This document shows positions 29,379 to 38,365 of a stretch of DNA of 64,000 nt, one piece after another. The DNA lies in the NCBI RefSeq assembly GCF_020740535.1, contig NZ_CP082362.1, forward strand, positions 3,966,501 through 4,030,500. Reading direction: 5' to 3'. The number at the start of each line of letters is the position of its first letter. Positions within the stretch are counted from its first letter, which is position 1. Made by a program: the position numbers and the translations under genes. The notes beneath the pieces are model-generated. The model was not told the origin of the DNA. It saw nothing but the letters and a program-made list of their open reading frames with translations, and made no database searches. The stretch is from Streptomyces profundus. GTDB taxonomy: Bacteria > Actinomycetota > Actinomycetes > Streptomycetales > Streptomycetaceae.

Positions 29379-29445
29379 GCCGACCGAGCCGACCGAGCCG
29401 ACGGATCGGACGGATCGGACGGGTCGCACGGATCGGACGGGTCAG
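29377..29445. repeat. Short tandem repeats after the second lipoprotein gene
   Basis: Three copies of GAGCCGACC begin inside the stop codon region (29377-29403), followed by four imperfect copies of a GGATCGGAC/GGGTCGCAC unit up to about 29443. Confidence 0.75.
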
Positions 29446-29459
29446 CCCCGGCAGACGGC

Positions 29460-29491
29460 GCGGGCGGCGGGGGAGCCCCGTCGCCGCCCGC
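29460..29491. terminator. Bidirectional terminator hairpin
   Basis: Stem GCGGGCGGCG (29460-29469) with CGCCGCCCGC (29482-29491), with GGGG/CCCC pairing inside, between the convergent lipoprotein and ABC permease genes. Confidence 0.75.
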
Positions 29492-29502
29492 CGCCCGCGT
29501 GC

Positions 29503-31113
29503 TCAGCTCCTGCTCACCGCGGCCAGGATCTCCGGCAGCCGGTCGGCGACCCGGCGCGCCGCGAGCCACAGCGCGAACCAGCAGACGGCCAGGCCGTAGC
29601 CGAACCCGATCGGCACCAGCAGCCAGCCCAGCGCCTCCCCGTGCCACCAGTGCGCCAGCAGCCCCACCGGCGCCGCGATCACGGCGCCGGCCAGCATGCC
29701 GCCCAGGACGCCGCCCCAGGCCAACCCGGCCTGTCCCGGCGCGACGTTCTTCATCGCGCCCTCCTGCGGGATCGAGTAGGGCAGCCAGGCGCTGGCCACG
29801 GCGCCCACCGCCAGCATCGAGCCCAGCAACGCCAGGCACAGGCCCAGGGCGGTCGGCCCGCCCTCCCAGTCGCCGAGCAGGGCCGCCGTACCGATCACGA
29901 CCAGCACGGTGAAGGGCAGCCCGAGCAGGCAGATCGCCAGCGTCCTGGCCCGCAGTTCCACGAACGCCTCGTGGCTCGACCTGATCGTCTGGGCCACCAG
30001 CCAGAAGCCGCTGTAGTCCCCGCCGAACTGGTTGTACATCAACAGCCCGAGCAGGCCCGGCGCCCAGCAGGCCACATAGACGCTGCTCCCGCCCTGGACG
30101 CTCAGCACCACGGGCAGCAGCAGGCCCATGCCGAGCGAAGTGGCCCAGGACATCTTGGCCTTGGGGTCGCGCCACGCGTACCGCAGGACGCGCAGCATGA
30201 CGGTGCCGGTGCGCCCGGTGGGCAGCCAGCCGGCGAGGCCGCCCGCACGGCCCGTCCCGGCCCGGTCGGTCGGGGCGTCGGCCTGCAGGGTGGAGGCGTC
30301 GGGGGCGGTCAACAGCCTGGTCAGGGTCGTCCGCCACCACCAGAGCAGCAGCCCGAGCGCCGCGACGGTGGCGGCCAGCGCCAGCACCGCCCAGGCGTGG
30401 GAGCCCTCGTCGGCCAGCTGGACGGCCCGCACGGCGGTGGCCGGGGGCAGCCAGCGCAGCACGTCGGCCATGGTGCCGAGCGGCGCCAGGCTGCCGTCCT
30501 CGTCGGTCATCCGGCTGATGGCCAGGTTGAGGCCCTGGAGCCCGAAGGCCACCAACAGGCCGCTGAGCACCGCCAGATCGCGTCCCCTGCGGCTGTTGAG
30601 CAGCCGGGCGTTGGCGGTCGCCAGGGCGCGGGTCAGGGTCACGCACACCAGCATCACCAGCGGCACCGCGACCACGGCGGCGAGCAGCGCGGCCGTGCCG
30701 TGCGCCGTGGCCACCATCGCGCCGAGCACCAGCAGCAGGGTGAACAGCGGGCCGCTGCCCACCAGACCTGAGACCAGCTGGGCGGTCATCAGCGGCGCCG
30801 GCCGGAGCGGCAGCATCGCGAGGCGTCCCGGGTCGAGCGTCTCGTCGCCGCCGATGAAGAGCGGCAGGAAGGCCCAGCCGACGGCGACGAAGGCGACCAG
30901 CACGATGCCGGCGTCGGGGCCGTACTCGTGCCCGCGCAGGCCGACCATGCCCAGCAGCCCCAGGCCGCCGAAGAGCACCGAGAGGATCACCGTGCCGACG
31001 AACGCCGTCGACTTCCCCTTGGACTGGCGCACACCGTTGCGCAGCAGCGCGAGCTTCATCCGGACGAAGGCGGTGGTGACGGTGCCGGTGCTCGGGGTGG
31101 CGAGCGCGCTCAC
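29503..31113 (-). CDS. ABC transporter permease, 12-TM type
   Basis: A 536-residue hydrophobic protein with about 12 predicted membrane segments, resembling the large ABC-2 type permeases paired with the ATPase encoded just upstream. It begins with a cytoplasmic stretch (VRMKLALLRNGVRQSKGK) and includes a central soluble loop rich in Asp/Thr/Gly. The GTG at 31113 overlaps the ATPase stop as GTGA, so translation is coupled. The frame stays open upstream to 31848 because of GC bias, but that part overlaps the ATPase gene and is rejected. Substrate unknown. Confidence 0.88.
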   Translation of the reverse strand: MSALATPSTGTVTTAFVRMKLALLRNGVRQSKGKSTAFVGTVILSVLFGGLGLLGMVGLRGHEYGPDAGIVLVAFVAVGWAFLPLFIGGDETLDPGRLAMLPLRPAPLMTAQLVSGLVGSGPLFTLLLVLGAMVATAHGTAALLAAVVAVPLVMLVCVTLTRALATANARLLNSRRGRDLAVLSGLLVAFGLQGLNLAISRMTDEDGSLAPLGTMADVLRWLPPATAVRAVQLADEGSHAWAVLALAATVAALGLLLWWWRTTLTRLLTAPDASTLQADAPTDRAGTGRAGGLAGWLPTGRTGTVMLRVLRYAWRDPKAKMSWATSLGMGLLLPVVLSVQGGSSVYVACWAPGLLGLLMYNQFGGDYSGFWLVAQTIRSSHEAFVELRARTLAICLLGLPFTVLVVIGTAALLGDWEGGPTALGLCLALLGSMLAVGAVASAWLPYSIPQEGAMKNVAPGQAGLAWGGVLGGMLAGAVIAAPVGLLAHWWHGEALGWLLVPIGFGYGLAVCWFALWLAARRVADRLPEILAAVSRS

Positions 31114-31976
31114 CGCGCGCTTCCCAGCCAGTCGAGCCGCTGGCCGGCGGGGTTGCCCTGGACGCCGACGAGTTCGAGGAACGCGCTGTGCAGCGACTCG
31201 GCGTCGCCGCGCACCTCGGCCAGCGGCCCGTGCGCCCTGATCCGGCCGGCGGCCAGCACGGCGACCCAGTCGCAGAGCGACTCGACCAGCTCCATCACAT
31301 GGCTGGAGAAGACCACCGTGGCGCCCGAAGCGGTGTAGCGCTCCAGCACCCCCCTGATGGCCTGCGCCGACACCGGGTCGACGCCCTCGAAGGGCTCGTC
31401 GAGGAAGAGCACCTCGGGGTTGTGGAGCAGGGCCGAGGCCAGCCCGATCTTCTTGCGCATGCCGGTCGAGTAGTCCACCACCAGCTTGTGCTGGCTCGCC
31501 GACAGGTCGAGCACGTCGAGCAGTTGGTCGGCGCGGCGCTCCAGCTCCGTCGCCGGCAGGCCGCGCATCCTGCCCATGTAGGTCAACAGCTCGCGGCCGG
31601 AGAGTCGTTCGAAGAGGCGGAGCCCCTCGGGCAGGACGCCGATCCTGGTCTTCACATCCGCCGGATCCCGCCAGACGTCCCGGCCCACCACCTCGACCTG
31701 TCCCGAGTCCGGCCGGAGCAGGCCGGTGATCATCGAGAGGGTGGTGGTCTTGCCCGCCCCGTTGGGCCCGACCAGGCCGACGAACCGGCCGGCCGGCAGG
31801 TCCAGGTCGATGCCGGAGACCGCCACCTGCTCGCCGAAGCTCTTCCACAGCCCGCGAACCCGCACCGCGACCGCGTCACCGGCCGGCCGGGCCGGTTGGT
31901 CGGGTTGGACGGGTTGGACGGGTTGGTCGGAGGGGCTGCTGGGTGGCGTTATGTCCTGTTCCCCGTTGTCGGTCAT
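31110..31976 (-). CDS. ABC transporter ATP-binding protein
   Basis: A 288-residue ABC ATPase. Walker A is GPNGAGKTT (about 65-73), the signature is the variant YSTGMRKK, Walker B is VLFLDEP with the loop FEGVDP, and the switch His is in FSSHVMELVE. The N-terminal 30 residues are a Pro/Gln/Asp linker with repeated QPVQP. The ATG at 31976 is preferred over a GTG at 31985. A TATAGG hexamer at 31986-31991 (minus strand) would start transcription close to the ATG, so the mRNA may be nearly leaderless. Partner of the following permease; export or immunity function inferred. Confidence 0.92.
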   Translation of the reverse strand: MTDNGEQDITPPSSPSDQPVQPVQPDQPARPAGDAVAVRVRGLWKSFGEQVAVSGIDLDLPAGRFVGLVGPNGAGKTTTLSMITGLLRPDSGQVEVVGRDVWRDPADVKTRIGVLPEGLRLFERLSGRELLTYMGRMRGLPATELERRADQLLDVLDLSASQHKLVVDYSTGMRKKIGLASALLHNPEVLFLDEPFEGVDPVSAQAIRGVLERYTASGATVVFSSHVMELVESLCDWVAVLAAGRIRAHGPLAEVRGDAESLHSAFLELVGVQGNPAGQRLDWLGSAR

Positions 31977-31991
31977 GCGGCACACCCTATA

Positions 31992-32485
31992 AGCCCGCTA
32001 TCGGACCGATATGTACGGACGGGGCGCCGTGGCGCCGGGGAGCCGGCGGGAGTTCGACCGGCGGCCCGACCGGGAGTTCAACCGTGGCGCGCGGGGCGGG
32101 AGACCGGCGCGCGTGGCGAACTACCCGGCGCGGGTATGGGGGAACGCGCCCCGCCGTCCCCGGCCCCACGCGCCCCCCGCGCGCTGCCGGCGCCGGCGGC
32201 AACACGCCGCCGGGTCACGGCCGTTCGCCCGGCGATCCGGGCTGGTCCCTCGGCCGGGGGCCGGCCGCGCCCAGCGCCCGGCGCCGCGCCGCGCGGCCGG
32301 CCCCCGGGCCCCGCTGGCCGCGTTCGCCCCACTTCGTGCGCCGGGTCCCACGCCCGGGGCGCATGGATGCATCGATGGGGGCATACGGGATGGACCCGTT
32401 ACCGAACGGGCATTGTTCTGCCCGGGATCACCCGGGCGCTGTCCCGGGACCAGCCCGGCGTGCCGGTCAGCCAAGGGAGCCACCG
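31992..32485. other. Non-coding upstream region of the NsdA-like gene
   Basis: About 490 bases without a supported gene. Notable are small hairpins close to the next gene: CCGTT-accg-AACGG at 32397-32410, GGGC-N8-GCCC at 32411-32426 and CCCGGG pairs at 32425-32440. The run of three hairpins may structure the leader of the downstream mRNA. Confidence 0.5.
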
Positions 32486-33901
32486 ATGTCTGCCAGACCA
32501 CTGATCGCCCGACAGCCCAACGAACGCCTGTTGGCGCTGATTCGGGAGGCCAACTGCTCCAACGCGGGACTGGCCCGGCGGGTCAACATGTGCGCGGCGG
32601 AACGCGCGCTGGACTTCCGCTACGACAAGACCTCGGTGGCGCGCTGGATCCGTGGCCAGCAGCCGCGCGGGCGGGCCCCGGAGCTGATCGCCGAGGCCCT
32701 CGGCCGCAAGCTGGGCCGTCCGGTCACCGTGGACGAGATCGGCATGGGCGCCACCCGGCAGCTGACGTCGTCCGTCGGGCTGCACTTCGCCGCCGGGCTC
32801 ACCGAGTGCCTGGAGCAGGCGGCCGAGCTGTGGCGCACCGACGTGGGGCGGAACGAGGGGGCGGCAGACGGAGCCGCGCATCCGTACGCCCCCGGCGGCT
32901 CCCAGGTGGCGCCGGCGGCGCTGGTCGAGCCCAGCAGGGACTGGCTGATCACCCCGCCCGACGCGGAGGTGGCCAGGGCCAGCGGGCCCAGGGTCGGCGA
33001 GGCCGATGTGGCCGCCGTCGTCTCCACCACGGCCGCGCTGGTGGATCTGGACCGCCGCTGGGGCTCGGGCCATGTCCGGCCGCTGGTGGTGCACTACCTC
33101 AACGGCACGGTCGCCGGGCTGCTGGCCGGCTCCTACCAGGAGGCCACCGGCCGCGAGCTGTTCGCCGCCGCCGCCCGACTCACCGAGCTGGCCGGCTATA
33201 TGGCGATCGACAGCGGGCTGCCCGGCCTCGCCCAGCGCTACTACATCCAGGCGCTCCGGCTGGCCCAGGCCTCGGGGGACCGGGGCTTCGGCGGCTATGT
33301 GCTGGCCGCCGGAATGAGCCACCTCGCCGCCGAGTTGGGGAACCCGCGCGAGGTGATCCAGCTGGCCAGGGCCGCCCAGGAGGGCACCAGGGGCCGGGTG
33401 CCCGCGCGCGCCGAGTCGCTCTTCCTCGCCGCCGAGGCGCGCGGCCACGCCCAGCTGGGCGACCGCGAGAGCTGCCGGCGGGCCGCTTCCGAGGCGCTGG
33501 CGGCACACGAACGCGCCGGGGGCGACGGCGACGAGCCGGCCTGGATCAGCCATTTCGACACGGCCTATCTGGCCGACGAGCTGGCCCACTGCCACCGCGA
33601 CCTCGGCCAGGGCCGCGCCGCGCAGCGCCGGGCGGCCGAGGCGCTGGCCGCGCACCCGGAGAAGCGCACCAGAAGGCGCGCGATAGGCATGCTCATCATG
33701 GCGACGGGACAGCTCCAGGAAGGTGATCTGGAACACGCCTGCCACACCGCGAACGAGGCCGGCGGACTGCTCGGCGGCCTCCGCTCCGGGCGCGGCGTGG
33801 AGTACTTCGGCGACTTCAGGGCCCGTCTGGAGCCTCATCGGGACCATCAGCTGGTCCGCGACTTCGCCAACCGCTGGTCACCGGCGCCGACTCCGGTCTG
33901 A
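32486..33901 (+). CDS. NsdA-like developmental regulator with TPR-type repeats
   Basis: A 471-residue soluble protein of the streptomycete NsdA-like family. The N-terminus (NERLLALIREANCSNAGLARRVN then DKTSVARWIRGQQPRGRAP) is a helix-turn-helix-like domain unique to this group. The rest is alpha-helical and TPR-like (LAQRYYIQALRLAQASGD, AAQRRAAEALAAHPEK, DLEHACHTANEAGGLL). NsdA is a negative regulator of antibiotic production and sporulation in S. coelicolor, and several paralogues exist per genome, so the exact orthologue cannot be told here. The start has an AAGGGAG site 6 bases upstream. Confidence 0.87.
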   Translation: MSARPLIARQPNERLLALIREANCSNAGLARRVNMCAAERALDFRYDKTSVARWIRGQQPRGRAPELIAEALGRKLGRPVTVDEIGMGATRQLTSSVGLHFAAGLTECLEQAAELWRTDVGRNEGAADGAAHPYAPGGSQVAPAALVEPSRDWLITPPDAEVARASGPRVGEADVAAVVSTTAALVDLDRRWGSGHVRPLVVHYLNGTVAGLLAGSYQEATGRELFAAAARLTELAGYMAIDSGLPGLAQRYYIQALRLAQASGDRGFGGYVLAAGMSHLAAELGNPREVIQLARAAQEGTRGRVPARAESLFLAAEARGHAQLGDRESCRRAASEALAAHERAGGDGDEPAWISHFDTAYLADELAHCHRDLGQGRAAQRRAAEALAAHPEKRTRRRAIGMLIMATGQLQEGDLEHACHTANEAGGLLGGLRSGRGVEYFGDFRARLEPHRDHQLVRDFANRWSPAPTPV

Positions 33902-33996
33902 TTCCACGCACTTGACGGCCGGCGGGCGGCACACGAGGCTGCGAAGAGCCGGTACCGTGGCCCGGCGAGCGGCGTTGAACGAACGAGGAGCCCCGG

Positions 33997-35544
33997 GTGA
34001 CGAGCCACAACGGACGGGACGACGAGCCACGCGAGGGCGTGATACTGCCCCCGGGCGGCGCGCCCAGCGGTGAGCCCCGCCCGGCCCCGACGCCGGCCGC
34101 CCCGCCCGCGGGCCAGCCGTGGAACCAGCCGTGGGGCCCGGGTCAGGCGGGCCAGGAGCGGCAGCCCGCGCTCCCCACCCCCACGCAGCAGGTGCCTCGG
34201 CTGCCCCCGTCGCCCGAGCCGCCCCGGCCGCCGCGGCTGCCCCCGGGCGGCGGTCAGCACGCGCTGCCGACGCAGGTGACGCCGGTGATCCCCAGCGTCC
34301 CGCCGCGGGTGCCCCCCGTGGACAACGAGGGCGCTACCGAGCTGATCCCGCAGATCGAGACCACCACCCAGCTGCGGGCCATCTCGCCCAAGGACCTGCG
34401 GCGGGCCCAGCCAGGGCCACGGGGCGGCCGGCACGGACAGGCCCCGCCGCCGCCCGGCCAACCGGCCGCTCCCGCCCCCGACGAGGGCGCGACCGAGCTG
34501 ATCCCGCTGGTCACCGACCGGCATCCGAACGAGGCGGCCACCGAGCTGATCCAGCCGGTACCGGCCGCCGGCCCCGAGGACACCACCCAGCTGCGCCCGG
34601 TGCCGCCCCGCCAGCCGGGCCGGCACCGTTCCCCCGAGCGTTCCCCCGAGCCGACCGGCGGCGCGGACGAGACCCAGGCGTTGCCCGCCGTCGACGGCGA
34701 GTTCGGCCAGCTCTTCCGCTCCGCCGCCGACCGCGAGCCGCCGCCGCCCGCCTGGGGCGGCCAGCCGCAGGGCCGGCACGGCGGGCCGCCCCAGGGGCAC
34801 GGCGGCCCTGGGGCGCGGCAGTACGCCGGCGGTCCCCCGGGGCCCGAGCGCCGTGGCAACCCGAAGGTGCTGATCGGGGCCGTGATCGTGGGCTGCGCCC
34901 TGGTCGGCCTGATCGGCGGCTATCTGCTGAGCGGTGACAGCGGCGACGGCGACGCGCCGGGTGACCCGCTCTCGCCCGAGGCGCAGGCCGAGGACCAGGG
35001 CGGAGCCGAGGGCGAGGCCGCGGGCGGGGACACCGAGAAGGAGGAGAGCGACGCCGGCGGCGAGGAGGAGGCCGATCAGGGGGCGGCCGAGGCCCAGGCC
35101 GAGGCGCTCTCCGCACTCCTGGCGGACAGCAACGACAGCCGCGACTCGGTCATCGAGTCGGTCGCCAACATCCGCGCCTGCCAACACCTCGACCGCGCCG
35201 CCGACGACCTTCGGGCCGCCGCCGACCAGCGCAACGGTCTGGTGACGCGGCTCAACGAACTGACGCTGGACGAACTGCCGCAGGGCGACGAGCTGATCCA
35301 GGCGCTCACCGACGCGTGGCACGCCTCGGCCGAGGCCGACGACCACTACGCGGCCTGGGCCGACGAGGCCAGGGACGGCGACGGGAACGTCTGCCGGGGC
35401 GGCCAGGCCCGGCACACCGCCGTCGCCGGCGAGGGCGACGCGGCCAGCGGGCGCGCCACCGAGGCCAAGGAGCGCGCCGCCGCGCTCTGGAACCCGCTGG
35501 CCAGCCAGTACGGCCTTCCGGAGAGGGCGGCCACCCAGCTGTGA
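33997..35544 (+). CDS. Pro-rich single-pass membrane protein with repeated T(E/Q)L motifs
   Basis: A 515-residue protein of unknown function. Residues 1-287 are cytoplasmic, Pro/Gly/Gln-rich and disordered, with repeated motifs: EGATELIP (111-118), TTQLR (123-127), EGATELIP (163-170), AATELIQ (180-186), TTQLR (196-200) and DETQALP (224-230). One membrane helix (about 291-311) follows, then an acidic linker and an extracytoplasmic helical domain with AC/Cys pairs (IRACQHLD, GNVCRGG). A GAGGAG site precedes the GTG start. The Thr motifs resemble Ser/Thr kinase and FHA recognition sites. It is followed closely by the next gene. Confidence 0.82.
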   Translation: MTSHNGRDDEPREGVILPPGGAPSGEPRPAPTPAAPPAGQPWNQPWGPGQAGQERQPALPTPTQQVPRLPPSPEPPRPPRLPPGGGQHALPTQVTPVIPSVPPRVPPVDNEGATELIPQIETTTQLRAISPKDLRRAQPGPRGGRHGQAPPPPGQPAAPAPDEGATELIPLVTDRHPNEAATELIQPVPAAGPEDTTQLRPVPPRQPGRHRSPERSPEPTGGADETQALPAVDGEFGQLFRSAADREPPPPAWGGQPQGRHGGPPQGHGGPGARQYAGGPPGPERRGNPKVLIGAVIVGCALVGLIGGYLLSGDSGDGDAPGDPLSPEAQAEDQGGAEGEAAGGDTEKEESDAGGEEEADQGAAEAQAEALSALLADSNDSRDSVIESVANIRACQHLDRAADDLRAAADQRNGLVTRLNELTLDELPQGDELIQALTDAWHASAEADDHYAAWADEARDGDGNVCRGGQARHTAVAGEGDAASGRATEAKERAAALWNPLASQYGLPERAATQL

Positions 35545-35618
35545 ACGGTGAACCCGTAGCATCGGTCGACGTGCAAGGTACGGAAAGGTCTTCCCGTCGG
35601 CCACGCGGTTCCTCCACC

Positions 35619-36065
35619 ATGGCGGGTATGCCGCTCAACGACATGCCGTGGTGGCGCTGGCGGGCCAACGTTCGCTCGGCGCTGCACATGCTCTCCGACC
35701 CCGTGTTCCACGAGACGTGCTGGCTGCCCGGCCTGCCCGGCTACGGCGACGTCACCGACGCCGTCTACCGGCTCGTCGAGGACACCTGGCTGGACAACTG
35801 GTCGGCCGAGAAGTACGTCGGTGCCGTCTTCAGGGACGCGGACGAGGCCGCGCTGGTGGATGTCGCGGTGCTGCGGGTGCTGCGGATCATGCACCAGGTC
35901 GGCGCTGACGCGCCGGTGGGGGACTATCTGGCGCACGCCAACTGGCCGGAGGCCGTGCAGGCGGCGCGCGAGGCGCACCAGTTGCTGTCGGTCAACGACG
36001 GTGAGGATCCGAACGTGCCCCCGCGCACGCTGGACGATCTGGCCGCCGGCGCGCGCAGCGTCTGA
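35619..36065 (+). CDS. Conserved actinobacterial protein of unknown function
   Basis: A protein of about 148 residues with a highly conserved core (PWWRWRANVRSALHMLSDP, then YGDVTDAVYRLVEDTWLDNW and VLRVLRIMHQVG), widely conserved in streptomycetes but with no assigned function. It is soluble and mainly helical. The start is uncertain: ATG 35619 is used, but in-frame GTGs at 35541 (overlapping the preceding stop as GTGA) and 35571 would add 26 or 16 residues and no good ribosome site decides between them. Confidence 0.82.
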   Translation: MAGMPLNDMPWWRWRANVRSALHMLSDPVFHETCWLPGLPGYGDVTDAVYRLVEDTWLDNWSAEKYVGAVFRDADEAALVDVAVLRVLRIMHQVGADAPVGDYLAHANWPEAVQAAREAHQLLSVNDGEDPNVPPRTLDDLAAGARSV

Positions 36066-36098
36066 CGCGCCCCCGCCGATGTGCCAGGCTTGGCGACC

Positions 36099-36992
36099 AT
36101 GACGACCTCAACGGACCGGGGCGCCGCCCGGGGCGACGGGCAGAGCGACCAGTACGTGCTGACCCTGTCCTGCCCGGACAAGCCAGGCATCGTGCACGCG
36201 GTCTCCAGCTACCTGTTCATGACCGGCTGCAACATCGAGGACAGCCAGCAGTTCGGCGACCGCGACACCGGACTGTTCTTCATGCGCGTGCACTTCACCG
36301 GACAGGCCCCCGTCACTCTCGAAAAGCTGCGGGCCAGCTTCGCCGCCGTCGGTGACACGTTCCAGATGGAGTGGCAGCTGCACCGCGCCGACGAGAGGAT
36401 GCGCGTGCTGCTGATGGTCAGCAAGTTCGGCCACTGCCTCAACGACCTGCTCTTCCGCACCCGGATCGGCGCGCTGCCCATCGAGATCGCCGGCGTGGTC
36501 TCCAACCATCCGACGTTCGAGGAGCTGGTCGGCTCCTACGGCGTCCCGTTCCACCACATCCCCGTCACGGCGGACAGCAAGCCGCAGGCGGAGGCGGCCG
36601 TGCTGGACATCGTGCGGGCCGAGCAGGTCGAACTGGTCGTCCTGGCCCGCTACATGCAGGTGATCTCGGACGATCTCTGCAAGCAGCTCGCCGGGCGGCT
36701 GATCAACATCCACCACTCGTTCCTGCCGAGCTTCAAGGGCGCCAAGCCGTACCACCAGGCGCACGCCCGGGGCGTGAAGCTGATCGGCGCGACCGCGCAC
36801 TATGTCACGGCCGAACTGGACGAGGGCCCGATCATCGAGCAGGAGGTCGAGCGCGTCGGGCACGGCCTCACCCCGAACCAGCTGGTCGCGGTGGGCCGGG
36901 ACGTCGAGTGCCGGGCCCTGGCCAGGGCGGTGCACTGGCACAGCGAACACCGCGTGCTGCTCAACGGCCGCCGCACGGTCGTCTTCGACTGA
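36099..36992 (+). CDS. purU: Formyltetrahydrofolate deformylase
   Basis: A 297-residue PurU, hydrolysing 10-formyl-THF to formate and THF. The N-terminal ACT domain spans about 10-90 (LTLSCPDKPGIVHAVSSYL), and the formyltransferase-like domain contains the catalytic triad Asn-His-Asp in INIHHS and ELDEGPII. Length is normal. The ATG at 36099 starts the gene; the GTG at 36081 is less likely. It lies 34 bases after the preceding gene and could be co-transcribed. It is convergent with the anti-sigma gene, only 17 bases apart. Confidence 0.95.
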   Translation: MTTSTDRGAARGDGQSDQYVLTLSCPDKPGIVHAVSSYLFMTGCNIEDSQQFGDRDTGLFFMRVHFTGQAPVTLEKLRASFAAVGDTFQMEWQLHRADERMRVLLMVSKFGHCLNDLLFRTRIGALPIEIAGVVSNHPTFEELVGSYGVPFHHIPVTADSKPQAEAAVLDIVRAEQVELVVLARYMQVISDDLCKQLAGRLINIHHSFLPSFKGAKPYHQAHARGVKLIGATAHYVTAELDEGPIIEQEVERVGHGLTPNQLVAVGRDVECRALARAVHWHSEHRVLLNGRRTVVFD

Positions 36993-37009
36993 GACCGGCG
37001 GGGCCCGCG

Positions 37010-38365
37010 TCAGAGCCGGGACATCGCCGCTGCCGCCGCGAGCACGTCGTGGACGATATCGGGGTCGCCCTCGGTGCCGGACGCGGCGTCCTCCGGGGTG
37101 ACGCGGCCGGCCGCCAGCTGGCAGAACACCACGTCGTCCAGGGCGACATGGGCCACCGACGCCCTGGCGGCCGTGCGGTTGACGCCGGCCACGGGGGAGT
37201 CCAGCGGGATGAACCAGTCGCCGCCGCCCGCGCCCTCGATCTCCAGATGCAGCGTGCGCCCAGGCGAACCGGCCGTGGTCAGCCTGGCGGGGGAGCGGGC
37301 CAGGCCGGCTCTGCGCCGCCCCGCGATGCTGTGCGGCAGCCGCCGCGCGGCCAGATCGACCAGCAGCCGCAGATGCGGGGCCAACGGCGGCTCGTACGGG
37401 TACTCGACGGCCTCGGCGACATCGCCCGCGTGCACCCAGCAGGCGAACGCCCGGTCCAGATAGAGGTCGGAGAGCGAGAGCGCGCCGCCCTCCGCCGGGA
37501 GGTGGCTCGGGCCGTAGCCGGAGCGGGGCACCCGGCGCTCGCCCATCCGCCCGCCCGTGCGGGAGGCGGCCCAGACCAGCGCCCTGGTCTGCGCGCGCCA
37601 GGGCTGCCAGGCGTCCGTCGGCCGGCAGGACCGCCGCTCGTCGGCCGCCCACCTGGCCAGCGTGCGGGCCACCGGATCGTCCGGGTCGGTCAGCCCCGGC
37701 TGGCCGGCCAGCGGATCGGGCAGCCCCATCGTCCGCGCCAACAGCCCGTCCACGGCGAGCAGATGGTCCAGCACCCCGGAGACGGTGGTGGACCGCCTCA
37801 GCTCCGACTCCTCGGCGAACCAGCGCAGCCGGACGGCCGTCAGCCACTCGTCCTCCGCCATGTCGTGCAGCAGCGCGTCGAACCTGGCGGCCTCCGCGTC
37901 CAGCGGCGCGGCCCAGGTGGGCACGGGCAGCCGCGCCGGGCGGCGGGACAGGCAGTCGTCCAACACGTCGGCCCGCAGTTCGGGATCCAGATCCAGGCTC
38001 CGGCGCGGCTCCAACAGCATCGCCGCGTCCCGCAGTCGCATCCCCTCGTCGGCACAGCGGGCGCAGTGCCCGAGATGCGACTCGACGCGTTCGACCTCCT
38101 CGTCCGAGCAGGCGGACAGGGCCCAGGCGCCCAGCAGGGACAACACCTCCTGGTGGTGTCCCCGGTGCTCGTCCCGCGCGTTGTCCGGGGGATCCTCCGG
38201 CTCCTCGACCCACTCCTCGTCGCCGAACGGGCGCGTCACCTGATCCCTGGGCATGGCCGTGCCGCGACGCGGTTCGGGCACCCGGCTCACGGCGTCCATG
38301 GCGCTCGCGCCGTCGCGTGCGCCGGCGTGCTCCTGCTCCCAGCCGCCGGGGCGCGAGCCGCTCAC
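37010..38365 (-). CDS. Zinc-finger anti-sigma protein with MDMPI-like domain
   Basis: A 451-residue protein translated from a GTG that overlaps the stop of the sigma factor gene as GTGA. Residues about 60-120 hold the ZAS/zf-HC2 anti-sigma motif HLGHCARC (His-x3-Cys-x2-Cys). The rest matches the mycothiol-dependent maleylpyruvate isomerase N-terminal (DinB-like four-helix) domain: AVRLRWFAEESELRR, DHLLAVDGLLARTMG and DRAFACWVHAGDVAEAV, with a C-terminal beta domain. This combination is typical for a redox- or thiol-responsive anti-sigma factor. It should bind the upstream-encoded sigma factor. Confidence 0.88.
   Translation of the reverse strand: MSGSRPGGWEQEHAGARDGASAMDAVSRVPEPRRGTAMPRDQVTRPFGDEEWVEEPEDPPDNARDEHRGHHQEVLSLLGAWALSACSDEEVERVESHLGHCARCADEGMRLRDAAMLLEPRRSLDLDPELRADVLDDCLSRRPARLPVPTWAAPLDAEAARFDALLHDMAEDEWLTAVRLRWFAEESELRRSTTVSGVLDHLLAVDGLLARTMGLPDPLAGQPGLTDPDDPVARTLARWAADERRSCRPTDAWQPWRAQTRALVWAASRTGGRMGERRVPRSGYGPSHLPAEGGALSLSDLYLDRAFACWVHAGDVAEAVEYPYEPPLAPHLRLLVDLAARRLPHSIAGRRRAGLARSPARLTTAGSPGRTLHLEIEGAGGGDWFIPLDSPVAGVNRTAARASVAHVALDDVVFCQLAAGRVTPEDAASGTEGDPDIVHDVLAAAAAMSRL

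Noticed and set aside
29377..29445. CRISPR-like array
   Set aside because: Units are 9-10 bases with no unique spacers and no cas genes.
29503..31848. Apparent 781-residue fusion of an ABC permease with upstream sequence
   Set aside because: The upstream part overlaps the ATPase gene in another frame; a GTGA-coupled start at 31113 gives a complete permease.
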